From: Sabethes cyaneus | Taxonomy: Eukaryota; Arthropoda; Insecta; Diptera; Culicidae | Assembly: GCF_943734655.1 (NCBI RefSeq) | Contig: NC_071353.1 | Location: forward strand, 154,890,179 to 154,954,178 | Length of the DNA stretch: 64,000 nucleotides | Reading direction: 5' to 3' | Shown here: in pieces, positions 19,339 to 31,559 of the stretch | Position numbering within the stretch: the first letter of the stretch is position 1 | Layout of the letters: each line of letters opens with the position of its first letter | Notes under the pieces: generated by a model | The model's input: only the letters and a program-made list of their open reading frames with translations | The model's database searches: none | Told to the model about the DNA's origin: nothing | Made by a program: the position numbers and the translations under genes

Positions 19339-21833
19339 TTCTTCGCATCAGACCCTTCCTTTCCAGAAAAAAGAGTTAAAAGACCATTCTTATAAACAAA
19401 AAAAAACCCTATCAAACAGCAGCATATGGACAGCCGAGACTTTGGCTATCAAATGAAAGTGTTCCGTTATCGTTGAGCTTGGTGGCACAGCGATGCCAGT
19501 AGTAGGGACGGGCTCTCTATTCCATGTTTCTATTAATTATTTTACTCGCAGAGTTTCTTCTCTCACTGAAAATATTGAATTCACTATCAACTATTAATCA
19601 TATAGCAATTTTATGAATTCTACGAACGTACCGAATTTTTTGTATATGTTATTATGTGGTGTATTTGTTTGTGAATATTTTGCACGTTGTTATCGTTTGA
19701 CTATCCGTTTTTGATTGATCTCGATTGAATCGGTGAAAAGTGTTGATTGTAATCATTTTATAATTATGCATGATTAATTTTTTATATCATTTGATTTTTA
19801 ATTCGTCATGTTGCTCGGTCAGCATCCGCTTATCGCTCTTTTAATTCGGCTTGGCATGAGATTGAATTATCATTTTATGCCGCGTTTTTTCTCTGTCGCA
19901 CACTGATCCTTACGGAAACCATAATATTTGTTTTTCAATCATAACCCTGAAAGATTAATGGTTGCAACGACCTAACGAACAACTTTCATGCTAATGTGCA
20001 GCACACAAAAATACGGCTTTCCCATTGGTGAAACTTGAATCCCTCCAATAAGCCTGTCTTTTTGGAGCTGTCATTGTTGTCAATTGCTGAATTTATTACC
20101 GCCATAAAAACTTCATCGGTTTTTTCCTCTGCTGCTGCTGCTCCGGCACCGATTACATTGTCCGGATTATCGAACCGTGCTTATGCCGAATGGAGACGTA
20201 TTTACTGCACCGGAACCGAGCGCAAATAAACTGATTTCAACTGAGGACCCCGGAATCAGCTGTGTGTGTGTGTGTGTGGGTGTGCGTGGCGCTCTATATT
20301 TGCCTATTTGCCATGCCAGTTCCTGCAAATAAACTGAAACCATATAAATAAACAATTTTCCCGCGTGCAGACCGTAGTTGGGGTGCATTTAGCATGGGGT
20401 TTGTGCTACACTGACTAGTTTTCTATCGATCAACCTAAATTATGATAGAACATAAAATACTGCCTTGCGGCACCTCAAAATACCTTTTTGGTTGAAAGTT
20501 CTTAGAATTCTTCCGGCAAATTGAACCAAACCAAATGAAGCAATACAGCGGAAAAGCCATACGCTAAATATCTGTAATGAGAATATGTCACCCCCAAATG
20601 GAACCATTTAATCTTCTCGCATGTGCTGTGGACGGCTGTTCCGCTAAGCCAACCCCCGGGTATTCATTAGAAACTAAAATTTATCCCAGCTGAGCACACT
20701 CTTGCTGCACTGGCACTGGCACTTTCGCCGTCGCGTCGCTGAAGAGGAAAACCGTTTGTTGTTTGTCAAACACTTGCCATTGCGTTCCGATGGTGATTTC
20801 CCCCCGGTCTTGCTTGCCATGCCATGCCAGTGCGGGCTCCGGGGCTCAACGGGAAAGCATGAAATTTCGGTGGAAATTAATCCTTCGTAAACATTCGCTG
20901 GTCAACCAGAGCTTGCATGTTTTTCAAGCAACACATTCACATACACACACACATACATTCACATGCACGCCCAGTGCACAGTGAGTGAGTGGTCCGTACA
21001 ACGCCCGTCACCGTGCGCGAATGTCCGAAAAATGGCACAACCAGCAAAACAGGAACAGCGAAAAAAAACGGACCAAAAATTGGGTGGACATGATTGGACT
21101 TTGTTATATAATAAACTGAGAAAACTCTTCGTCCCGTCCGACCGACCGGCCCTATCCCTGAAGCTGCAGAATGAGTGATCCATTTTCTCTTCATTTCCTG
21201 TCCTTTTTGTAAGAGAAAGGGGAGCCAGAAAAAAATTTGCTGAATGAATTCCACAACCAACCAAGCATTGGCAGACTTTCGGTTGTGTTGTTTGTGGTAG
21301 GCGTCGAGTATGCAAATGGGATTAGCCGTCCCCGTCTCCGTCCGCGCACTGACTCGCAAAGGACGACACGAAGGATGCTGCTGGCTGGCACAGCCAGCCA
21401 GTCAGCCACTGCACGGACCGACCGGGTCTCCGGGACCGGACAGATATTCGACGAGGAGAATTGTTTATTCGTTCACTGTTGCCGCTCTGCTTCTCCTCGG
21501 TTGTTGGTCCTGCGGCCCAGACAGGGTTGAGGCGTCGTATATTTTCTGCAAAATTTGAATAACAATGCGCTAGATGAAAATGTGGTTTTATTTAAAAAGA
21601 TTGAAGTGATTTTGGGATCCTTTGTTGATTTTCGTTTCTTTCTTTTTTTTTGCATGTCGTTAGTGTTGCTGACATGTCCTTTTTTAATGACGTCCCAGAT
21701 GTCTTTGGAAAGTTGAAAAAGATGCTACGAGGTTCAGCAACCAAGCTAAGCTGGTGGGAAAGGGTTTCCACGAATAGTTTTAAGTGGGTTTATTCGAGCA
21801 ATAAATTGCTCAAAACTGAGAAAACTGACAAAA
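19339..21833. other. Mostly unique intergenic or intronic sequence, no gene recognised
   Basis: This stretch is less repetitive than the rest, and 20690-21540 is comparatively GC-rich. (TG)8-type and CA-rich runs lie at about 20260-20282 and 20937-20960. Several short overlapping ORFs occur on both strands at 20937-21560 but none looks like a known protein or has splice signals I trust. It could hold an untranslated exon or promoter. Confidence 0.4.
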
Positions 21834-22408
21834 CTGTTTTATGGAAGAGCGTAAAATTTCTCCAGCACGATTAGTTTTCGAGTTAAGTAGAAATTTGTGT
21901 GTTTTTTTTTTGTATGAAACCTCCCTCTTCCAGAAGGGGGAGAGGTCTCAATCTACCTTAGAAAAAATCCTGCCTCAAAAAACCCCCACATGCCAAATTT
22001 GGCTTCATTTGTTTAATTAGTTCCCAAATTGTGAGGAAATTTGTGTTTCATTTGTATGTGAGCTCCTCTAAAAGGAGGGGGGTCTCAAACCACCATAGAT
22101 AAAATTACTGCCTCCGTAAACCCTCACATGCCAAATTTGGTTCCATTTGGTTGATAAGTTCTCGAGTTGTGAAGAAATTTGTATTTCATTTGTATAAGAG
22201 CCCCGCCTTCTAGAATTCGGAGGGGTCTCAGAACTCTATACAAAAAATTCCTGCCTCCGAAAGCCCCCCCATGCCAAATTTAGTTCTATTTGCTTGACTA
22301 GTTCTCGATTTATGCGGAAATTTGTGTTTCATTTGTATGGTTGCCCCACCCCCCTTCCTTTTAGAGGGGGGAGAGGTCACAAACCATCATAAGACCTTTC
22401 CTGACCAA
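21834..22408 (-). mobile_element. Diverged Helitron fragment
   Basis: TTTTATGGAAGAGCGTAAAA, then four ~144-bp units with CATGCCAAATTTGG and C-run/G-run pairs, match the Helitron body in minus orientation. Neither terminus is present, and divergence is higher than in the complete copies, so it is an older relic. Confidence 0.75.
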
Positions 22409-25400
22409 ATTGAAATTAGATATTAGAAACTTCAAAATTGGAAATCGAAAAATGAAAATTAAAATTACAAAACAGCAAATTGAAAATATAAAACTGGAAA
22501 CAAACTGGATAACAGAAGATAATATATATAAAAAGGTCAATAAAAGACTGAGTATTGAAAAATTATAGTAGAAACGGGAAGTGGAAACCAGCAAACTGTA
22601 AATAAAAATACCAGGCAGAAAACAGTTTACCGCAATTCATAATATGAAAATGGAAATTGATAATCGAAAATAGACACTAAAAATTTAAATCGAGAAATAA
22701 AAAATTGAAAACAGAGACAAGAAATGAAAATTAGGAAATACAAAGTGAAAAAAATAAAGAATCCATTTTATTGCAATTTCCATATTGAAAAAAAAAAGAG
22801 AGAAAGGAAGCAGAAATCAGAAAACTTAAAACTAGAAAACAGAAACCAGAAAAGAGAATACAAAAAATTTATAATTTAAAAGCGGAAATTTATAATTTGA
22901 AAATGTCAAATCGAAAAAAGAAACAAGAAAATGGGAAACAGAAAGTAAACAAATAAAGTAATTGGTAAAAGTTGAAAGTAAACATCTAAAATTGAAATTT
23001 TAAAACCCCAAGTGGAAAATAGAAAATTGGATTTAAGAAATGCAAAAGGATAAACGGGAAATGGAATAATGAAACTAGAAAAGTATTTCCTGGAAGGAAA
23101 AACAGCTCGAAAAAAAGTAGAAAAAATTAGTGACAATGGAAGAGATAAAACGGACAAGAAAAATAGAACGTGACTGAAAAGGAACAAAACAGGACATAAT
23201 AGTATGAAATTGACAAAAAAACGCGGCTTTAAAACAAGCAAAAAATACGAACCGCAGCAGGGGGAAAATATGGACTCAGGAAAAATACGAAAAGAACGGG
23301 GCATGAAAAGTAGAGAAAAGGAACAGAAAAGAGGAAATAGCGGGCGGAAAAAAACATTTGTTCTGGTTTTACTCCGCTTCTGTCCCGTTTCCTTGATGGT
23401 GTTTGCTCTCACTTTTCTGGTCCGTTGTTGTTTTTGGAAAAATCGAAAGAAAGAAAAATGGAGCAAAAACAGAGAAAACGGCACAAAAGCGAAGGAAAAA
23501 CGGATCAGAAAGTGAAAAAAAACGAGACCGGAACAGAGAAAACCGGAACAACAAAAAGAAAAAGAATAACGAAAGAACAAACGTGGCAGAATGTGATAAA
23601 ACACCGTACATAAAAGGGGAAAAAAGTAAGCAAGGAGGATATTGGACAGGAAAAAATAAAGAATGGAACTGAAAAGAAGAAAATTGAGCGTGAAGAAAAA
23701 ATCACGAAGAAAAAGAATGAAATGGAAAGATAATGAAGATAAACAGGACAGAAAAGGAGGAAAAACGGGACAGATAAAGATAAAATGGAGAGAAAATAAA
23801 TGAAAACGGAAGACAAAAGGGATAAAATGGCAAAGAAAAACAGAACGTGACAGAAAAGGAGGAAGACTAGGACATTATAAGAAGGTAAAACAAACTTAAA
23901 ATGCGAAATAAATACCAAAAAGCAGACCGTAATAAAGAAAACATGCGTAAATGGGACGGAAAATGACCAAACCGAGAAAAAAAGACGAAAAACGAAACAG
24001 AGAAAAATACGGATTCAAGAAAAGGGCGAAAAACGGCGGGAAAAGAAGAGAAAATAATAAAAGAAAAAGGAAACAGCGGACAGTAACAGGAAAATCCGAG
24101 AGAGAAAAAGAAGGAAACGATAGGGATCAAAAGAGAAAAGAAGAATTACGAGAGAGACAAAAGAAAACCGGCTGAGGCAAAGAATAAAAGAAAGAGGTCA
24201 AATAGGTTATGAAAGGAGCATGCTGGGATAAAAACGGGAAAATGGGACAGAAAAAGAAAGAAAGAAAAACCGGAAAAATGAACTATAGAAAATGGTAAAA
24301 CGGAAGAGAAGTAGACGAAAAACGGGAGATGAAAAAAATCGGAGAGAAAGGTAATAAAATGATGACAAAAGCTTGACAGAAAAAACGGAAAGACGGAACA
24401 TCAAAAAGAAGATGACGAAATAGAAAAAGAAAATAAATGAGAGAGAAAAATAAAAACGGAAAGACAAAAGGAATAAAACAGAAAGTGGAGGAAAAACAGG
24501 ACATAATAAAGCTATTACAAATATTTTATAAAATTTTTGTCGTTCGGTTAGGGGGGGGGTTGAAAACAAAAGCAAAAAAAGTAGCGTTTTAACTTGAAAT
24601 TTAATTTTGCAAACCTAATCTAGTGATGCTTTCCATATAACGTTTTTATTTTCAACGTAAAAACCTACCAAAAGAAAGACAAAATGGAAAGAATGGCGAA
24701 GGGGGCAGGGGAGGGGGGGAGTTTACAAAAACTTCAAAAACAATTTGCAATGGCCTAAGAAGAGTTAAAAAACAAAGAAAGCCGAAAACCGGGACCGAAA
24801 AATGAAAACACGCCTGGCCCTTGAAAGGGCAGAAAAAAAAAGACGAAACATGAAACATCAAGTTTCGATCTTTCTCATTCAACTAAACAAAAAATTGAAA
24901 TTATAAAAATGGAAAATATAAGTTGAAAATTAGGAAATGAAAATTGAAAACGGAAAATAAAAGATTAAAAACGGAAAATTGGAAATAAACAAAAATTTAA
25001 AATTAAAAAGACTAAATATTAAACGGAAACAATTTCAAAAGTCAGAGAATATTAAATCAAAACATAAATGATTGTGGTCAAAAATATATAAAGGAAACTA
25101 AAGCTAGACAACTGGAATTAGAAAATAACGGACAAGAAAGAGAAACCCGAAACCAAGAAACAGAAATGAGTATGATTTGGAATCGATAATTCAAAATTGA
25201 ACATTAAGAATGGAAAATAAAAACTAAAAAATGGAAAGCAGCAAAAAGACCAGAGAAGCAAAAACGCGACTGAAAATTTAAAACAGCAAACAGAACATGA
25301 AATATAGAAAACAGAAAATAAAAGTAGATAGAAATGAAAGGTCAGAAATCAAAACTGAACAGAATGAAAAACAGAAATTAGATTGGATATTTATTTTTTT

Positions 25401-25550
25401 TGAAAGAGGGGAACTAATTTACCGTAAAAAATATAATAGAAAATAGAAAAGAGAAAAAAATTGAAAATAGGAAACATGGTCAAGAAAACAGAAACAAGAA
25501 AACTAGAAACAGGAAATAGAAATTATGTAGCAGAAATTAAAATACACGGT
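22409..25550. repeat. Purine-rich (plus strand) simple-sequence block, ~3.1 kb
   Basis: This is an almost unbroken run of degenerate A- and G-rich words such as GAAAATTGAAAATAG and, at 23140-24490, GAAAAACGGGACAGAAAAGG. Translation gives lysine-rich ORFs on one strand and phenylalanine-rich ORFs on the other; they are artefacts of composition. A MITE interrupts it at 24512-24758. Confidence 0.85.
24512..24758. mobile_element. Degraded MITE of the GGCCATTGCAAAT family
   Basis: The left end ATTACAAATATTTTATAAAA and right end CAATTTGCAATGGCC are the family termini, with a G-run near each end. It is shorter than the 468-bp family form and diverged. Confidence 0.55.
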
Positions 25551-25554
25551 TTAT

Positions 25555-25860
25555 TTTTACGATTTTTGAATTAAAACGACTTATTTTTACGGCCCTTTTT
25601 TCAATTACCGCGGGTTTTTAATGTCATTTTTTGAATTAACGCGGTTTTGTTCGGTGACTTTTAAATTCGAGAGGTTTTTTCGACGATTTTTGAATTATAA
25701 ATAGCTTTTTCGGTGGTTTTTGAATTAACGCGAGTCTTTACGACGATTTTTGAATTAACGCGGTTTCCTTTAAGACCATTTTTGAATTAATGTGGTTTTT
25801 TACAACATTTTTCGACTTAACGTGGTTTTTTCAAACGGTTTTCTTTTACGTGCCGCATAT
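25555..25860. repeat. Degenerate ~40-bp tandem repeat (GATTTTTGAATTAACGCGG type)
   Basis: About seven units of the form ACGATTTTTGAATTAACGCGG plus a T-run can be read. Similar words (CGCGTAAAAAA, CCGCGTGAA) recur at about 33130-33225 on the other strand, suggesting a dispersed family. Confidence 0.65.
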
Positions 25861-26099
25861 CTCCCGTGTGAAAAAAGGCTTGAGTTTACAGAGAGTAGCT
25901 ACCAGAAAATGAAAAAAAACGGAAAACAGAAAATAGATAATTGAATAGCGAAGCAAAAACCATTAGAAAATATAAACCAAAACATGGAAAAGATAAAATG
26001 AGTCGGAAAAAATACGTGTAGGTGAAATTCAGAAAACAAATAAAAAAATTTTAAACTGAAAATTATAAATTGAAAGTAGAAATACGAAATTAAAACGCA

Positions 26100-27907
26100 A
26101 AACATAAATTTCCGTTCTAATACGCGTAGCAATTCTCGGTCCATTCTCCGTTTCAGTTCCCGTTCCAGTTTTCGCTTCAGTCTTCGTTCCAATCCCCGTT
26201 CCAATCTCCGTTCCAATCCCTATTCCCATCCTCGTTCCAATCGTTGTTTCGATCTCCTTTCCAGTCCTCGTTGCAATCTCCGTTCAAATCTCTTCCAATT
26301 CCCGTTACGATCCCTGTTCCCATCCCTGTTCCATTTCCCGTGTTAATCTCCGTTCCAATCCCCGCTGCAATGCCCGTTCTAATCCCCGCTCCAATTTCCG
26401 TTTCGATACCCGTTGCAATCCCTGTTCCATTTTTCATTTCAGTTTCCGTTCCAAGGTCTAATCCTGTTCCCATTCCCGTTCCAATCTCCATTCCAGTTCT
26501 CGTTCCAATCTTCGTTCTAATCTCCGTTCCAATCCCCGTTTCAGTCCCCGTTCTAATCCCTGTTCTCATCCTCGTTCCAATCTCCGTTCCAGTCCCTGTT
26601 CTCATCCTCGTTCCAATCCCTGTTCTCATCCCCCTTCCAATTCCTGTTTCGATTTCCGTTTAAATCCCCGTTCCAATCTCCGTCCTAATTCTCGTTCCAA
26701 TCCCTATTCCAATCTCCGTTCCATTCTCTATTCGAATCCCCGTTGCAATCTCTGTTCCAATCCCTGTTCCAATCTCCGTTCTAATTCTCGTTCCAATTCC
26801 CGTTACACGTTATATTCCCCGTTCCAGTTACCGCTTCAATCTTCGTTCCAATCTACGTTCAAATACCCGTTTCAATCTCCGTTCCAATTCCCGCTGGAAT
26901 CCCCGTTCCAATCCCTATTCCAATCTCCGTTCCGATCTCCATTCAAATACCCGTTCCAAACCACGTTGCAATCTTCGTTCCAATCCCTGTTCTCATCCCC
27001 GTTCCAATGGTTGTTTCGATCTCCTTTCCAGTCCCCGTTCCATTTCCCGTTTTAATCTCCGATCGAATCCTCCTTCTAATCCCCGCTGCAATGCCCGTTC
27101 TAATCCCCGCTCCAATTTCTATTTCAATACCTGTTGCAATCCCCGTTCCATTTTCCGTTTCAGCTTCCGTTCCAATCTCAGGTAGTCAGGTCTAATCCCT
27201 GTTCCCATTCACGTTCCGATTTCGATTCCAATCCCCGTTCCAGTTTCCGCTTCAATCTTCGTTCTAATCTCCGTTCCAATCCCCGTTCCAATTCTCGTTT
27301 CAGTCCCCGTTCCAATCCCTGTTCCCATCCTCGTTCCAATCTCCGTCCCAATCCCTGTTCTCATCCTCGTTCCAATCCCTGTTCTCATCCCCGTTCCAAT
27401 TCTCATTTCGATTTCCGTTTAAATCCCCGTTCCATTCCTTGTTCCAATCTCCGTTCTAATTCTCGTTCCAATATCTGTTTCCAACCCCGTTCCAATCCTC
27501 TTTCCAATCCCCGTTTTAATCTCCTTTCCAATCCCCGTTCCAATCTTCTCCAATCCCCGTTTTTATCTCCGTTCCTATCCCCGTTCCAATTCCCGTTACA
27601 CGTTATATTCCTCATTCCAGTTACCGCTTCAATGTTCGTTTCAATCCTCTTTCCAATCTATGTTCCAATCCCCTTTTCAATCTCCGTTCCAATTCCCACT
27701 GGAATCACCGTTCCAGTCACCGTTCTGATCTCCGTTCCAATGTCCATTCCAATTCCCGTTCCAATCCCCGCTGCAATCCCTGTTCCTATTCCCGTTCCAA
27801 TCCTCGTTTCAATCTCCGTTTCGATTCCCGCTGGAATCCCCGTTCCATTTCCGTTCCAATTACCCGTTCCATTCCAATTCAGTCACCGTTCCAATTAACG
27901 TTCCAAT
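26100..27907. repeat. 12-bp minisatellite, consensus GTTCCAATCCCC
   Basis: About 150 degenerate tandem units of GTTCCAATCCCC and variants (CTCC, CCGC, CCTG) run for 1.8 kb. Because 12 is a multiple of three, all frames stay open for long stretches and give false ORFs rich in I-P-V-P or N-P-R-S (plus) and G-I-G-T (minus). It ends at the Transib-like element whose target CCCCG lies in the array. Confidence 0.95.
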
Positions 27908-27912
27908 CCCCG

Positions 27913-28919
27913 CACAGTGGCGCTCCTCCATACAAAGCTTGGCCAAAAGTCAAAAGTTACTTCAAATCGGCTGAATATAACATCTTTAGCTAAATTTGGG
28001 ATCAGAAATCGAAAAAACTGATCGCTCATTTGGGTGTTTCACAAAATTTAAAAAAAAAATAGTTTTCTTTTTTTACTTGTTTCATTGTGGTTTTTGTTTT
28101 TGAGATGGCAAATTTTGTATTTGCCGTTGAAAGCATAAAAAAATTGTATCATAATGCATTAGGGTGGTTCACAAGCCATAAAAAAATTATTACAAAAAAA
28201 ACTTTAGTAAATTGCGATATCCACGAAGCTCGTTCAAACTATAGAATTAGCTCTTCGAAGCGCCATCGTAAGGTATTTTTACTATATAAAAATAAATTCA
28301 AATCGGTTCAGTAATTCAACAGTTACGAATTTTTAAAGAAAGAAAATTGGTCAAAAATGATGATTTTTGGCATCACCCTAACTCAGAAAAAGACACCCTA
28401 AGCGCCAAGTAAAAAGTCAAGGGTCTAAAATTTTCCGAAAAGAAACAACTGCACAAAATTTGAACAAACACGAGCATTTTTAATTGGGACTTTCGTGGAA
28501 ATCTCCTATGGAAGAGAAAATCATTCCTTCATGTAAGAAGAAGAAATCACTTCTAATATACCCGCCAAAAAGTCGATATTACTTCCTTAGCGCAGCAAAG
28601 CGCAGAAAACCACCTAGATTTCCAAAAGGTAGAGAAAATTTCCTATAAGATGCATTTAACGTGATCGTTTTCTGACGTGTCCCGCCATACTGGTGGCTGA
28701 ATATTGGTGTTGAGTCTCCCATACATTTTATATGGAAGAACAAAATATCATTCTTCAACATGTTCAACTTCAGACATTTGTCAAAAATTCATTTTAACTT
28801 CAAACTGGCTAGAATTTTCAGGTTAACCTCCCAAAGTATTCCAGAAAATGATAAAAATATAATAATGAAAAAAGCTTGAAATTGGATTTTTGACTTTTGG
28901 CCAGCTTTGCGCAATAGTG
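27913..28919. mobile_element. Transib-like non-autonomous element with RSS-like ends, 1,007 bp
   Basis: The left end is CACAGTGGCGC (27913). The right end, read inward, is CACTATTGCGC (28919). Both sides carry the direct repeat CCCCG (27908-27912; 28920-28924). The arms share AAAGCT(T)GGCCAAAAGTC. CAC termini and a GC-rich 5-bp target duplication indicate Transib. The nonamer-like CCAAAAGTC starts 23 bp after the left heptamer and 12 bp after the right one. No transposase ORF is present. Confidence 0.7.
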
Positions 28920-28924
28920 CCCCG

Positions 28925-31559
28925 ATTTGATTTTTTAGTAGTAGACGAAAGTTAAATGAAGGAAAAGTTGAAACTTTTTTTATAATCAAATTTCACTATC
29001 AATCCACTACCAATTAATTTAATATTGGAATTGAATTGTAAAGAAAGTTTTGATATTTTTTATTCAACAAAAAATAGCAAATTTAACATAAAAAATTGAA
29101 ATTAGAATAGACTAGAGAATAGAAAAAGCACAATAGAAAATGGAAAATATAAGTTGAAAATAAGGAAATGAAAATTGAAAACAGAAAATAGAAGAAAAAC
29201 AAGTTGTAAATTGGAAATAAACATTGAAATTGAAAATAAACGACAGAAAACAGGAAACAAAAAATATAAAATTTAAAGGGAAAGTAAATATCAGAAACTA
29301 GAATCCCAAAAACTGCAAATTATAAAATAGAACATGGAAAATAGAAAATGAGAATCCATGCTCGTAGAAAAGAAAGATGGAAAACGAATATTGAAAAATC
29401 AGTTTTGCATTGCAAAATAAAAATTCAAAAATCTCGTCACGACACGATGAATATTTGAGACAAACACCATCCACAAAAAGTGGCATTCCACATCTGGTAA
29501 ATAGTCCAAAAATCTCTGATACTCTAGGCGACACCGCTCCGACTGCGCTGCATTGTCGGCAGCCGGGCAAATGAAATATAAATAAAATGTCAGCAAGTTT
29601 TTCCACAGCCGAGTTCCTCCTGTCATCCCCTAGCATTGTTATTCCCACCTGCAGAGCAAAAAAACAACCGCTAACACAGTGGAACGAGTGCTTTCTATAC
29701 AACAATCGTTATACTATACGTCCCAATTGGAAACAGCGGCTTTTACGACTATAGTTATTGAATTAATATGAATTAATAACGCCCCATAATTTTGATCGGT
29801 GAGCACAATAAAACCCAACCGTCGTAGGTAGAGGAGAAAGGGCGCAACAGCTCGTAAACAGGAGGATGCCCACACAGTCAGCTCCTACACTCGACAGAGC
29901 TCAGTCAGGATGCTCTGGATGCTGTGTGAAATTTGTTTCATTTAGCGCACAGTTTGCCGGGCCTGTTGGTTCATCTGTCTGTTCGTCTGTCTGTTTATCT
30001 GTCTGTGAAGAGCACATCTTTCTCCCCCCTCCCCACTCAGCTTTTCCGGCTCGTTCAAAAAGTGTGTGTGGGGGGAAGGTGTAGCAGCCGAAGTTGGGCT
30101 TACATCAACTAATTTGAAGTACAGTGTAAATTGTTATCGACGCCGTGCCGATGCGATGCGATGCTGCCTGCAACGCAACGGTGGGCGCGCACTCGGCTAG
30201 AATTGAAAAGTTGGTGCACTCCTCGTAATGCACTCACTGGGCTCATTGAAATTTTCGCACCTGACGCACGTCAGGAGATGATTATGGCGATGATGATGGT
30301 GATGATTATGATTATGCCGACGGACGGTGAAGGTATTGATTTGTGCGCTGACGTTGAATGTGATGGGTTGCATTTTCAGTGGGCGCAGATGAATAAACAC
30401 AAAAAAAAAAGCTGAACACTGAATAGCTCCGCGCGAGTGAAAGAACAGGCCACTCACAAGAGCCGCACTTGCAATGAATGCATGCAACCCGTTCCAGGTT
30501 GATAACTGGTTCGTTCCGTGTGATTTGAACTGAATAGCTTCCCTACTTTGTATGTGTGTATATTGAACAGAATCGTACTTTTCATCAACTAATGATGGGT
30601 GTTTTTTAATGAATTGGTTCTTTTTCCAGCAATTGCCGTGTTTTGTGTTTTATTTTTTGAGTCTGCGAATAAATTTATTCTTTACTCATAATACTTGGGT
30701 ACGGATTTGATATTATAAATGATGAAATGGAAATTTTAAAGCTACAGGTTTTGTTTTGTAATTTTAATTTTTTGTTAAAATTGTTCAACATCGCATTGCA
30801 AAGAAGAGTCTGTATCTTTCTACAGTTATCCTTCTGTCTATGTAATTTTTGCATACTCGTTACTTTCACACCTTCCTTGTAAATGGTATTAAACCAGCAT
30901 TTAAACTATCCAACTAGGGAGAAAAAATGCTTTGCCTTACCGTTATTGTCTTAACAATAGTCGTGTCAAATGCCGAACGCAGAAAGTAAAAAGAATAAAG
31001 TCGGGGACTTGATAAAATTTTATCAGTCGCTGTAGAATTTATATTTTTAATCTAACGTATGAGTAATATTTACACTAAAGTTTTACAGTATTTACAGTAA
31101 ATTTCAAGTTTCTTTAAAATTTATTCACTCTATAAGGCAAAATTTTTTAGGTTATCGGCTTACCTACCACCCAGTAGTAAGTATAGTATAGTAGAATAGT
31201 AAGAAAAGCAGCGGTCCCATGTTGCTTCCTTGACGAACTCCAAGACTTATTGGTAAACACCAATGAAACAGTGCTTCCGAGTTTCACATGAAATACCTTA
31301 CCACTCAGGCGTGAGTTCAGCCAACAAATTAGTGCAAACTCCCGCAAATGCAAACGTTAAGGTTAACTTAGCTTCCAGAGCCCAAAGGCGACCACAAAAA
31401 TATGGGCATTTAAAGCCCAGAGAAGACCAGTAAATTGTTCCCAAGCTAAGCCTAAATTGGTGAAAACGCGATCTTAATAAATTAACCTCAGAATAGCCGT
31501 AAAACGCTTCCGAAAAACGCACAAGTGACATAGACCCTACTAGCACAATTGTTGTGAAC
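28925..31559. other. No recognised gene; A-rich then unique sequence
   Basis: 29040-29390 is A-rich, of the same type as 22409-25550. A 135-codon minus-strand ORF spans 29298-29705; I do not recognise its product and its C-terminal third is translated A-rich repeat. 29860-30520 is more GC-rich with CTGT runs (about 29972-30005) and could be regulatory or contain an untranslated exon. Confidence 0.4.

Noticed and set aside
20937..21558. Overlapping ORFs on both strands in a GC-richer stretch
   Set aside because: At least five frames are open together with no domain; the stretch is better explained by composition, though a non-coding exon is possible.
22906..24575. Lysine-rich plus-strand and phenylalanine-rich minus-strand ORFs up to 232 codons
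   Set aside because: These are composition artefacts of the purine-rich block, open on both strands at the same place.
26177..27898. Long ORFs rich in I-P-V-P, N-P-R-S or G-I-G-T on both strands
   Set aside because: They are translations of a 12-bp tandem repeat, which has no stops in several frames. No start context or known domain.
29298..29705. 135-codon minus-strand ORF
   Set aside because: I do not recognise it; part is translated A-rich repeat and no splice or promoter signal supports it.
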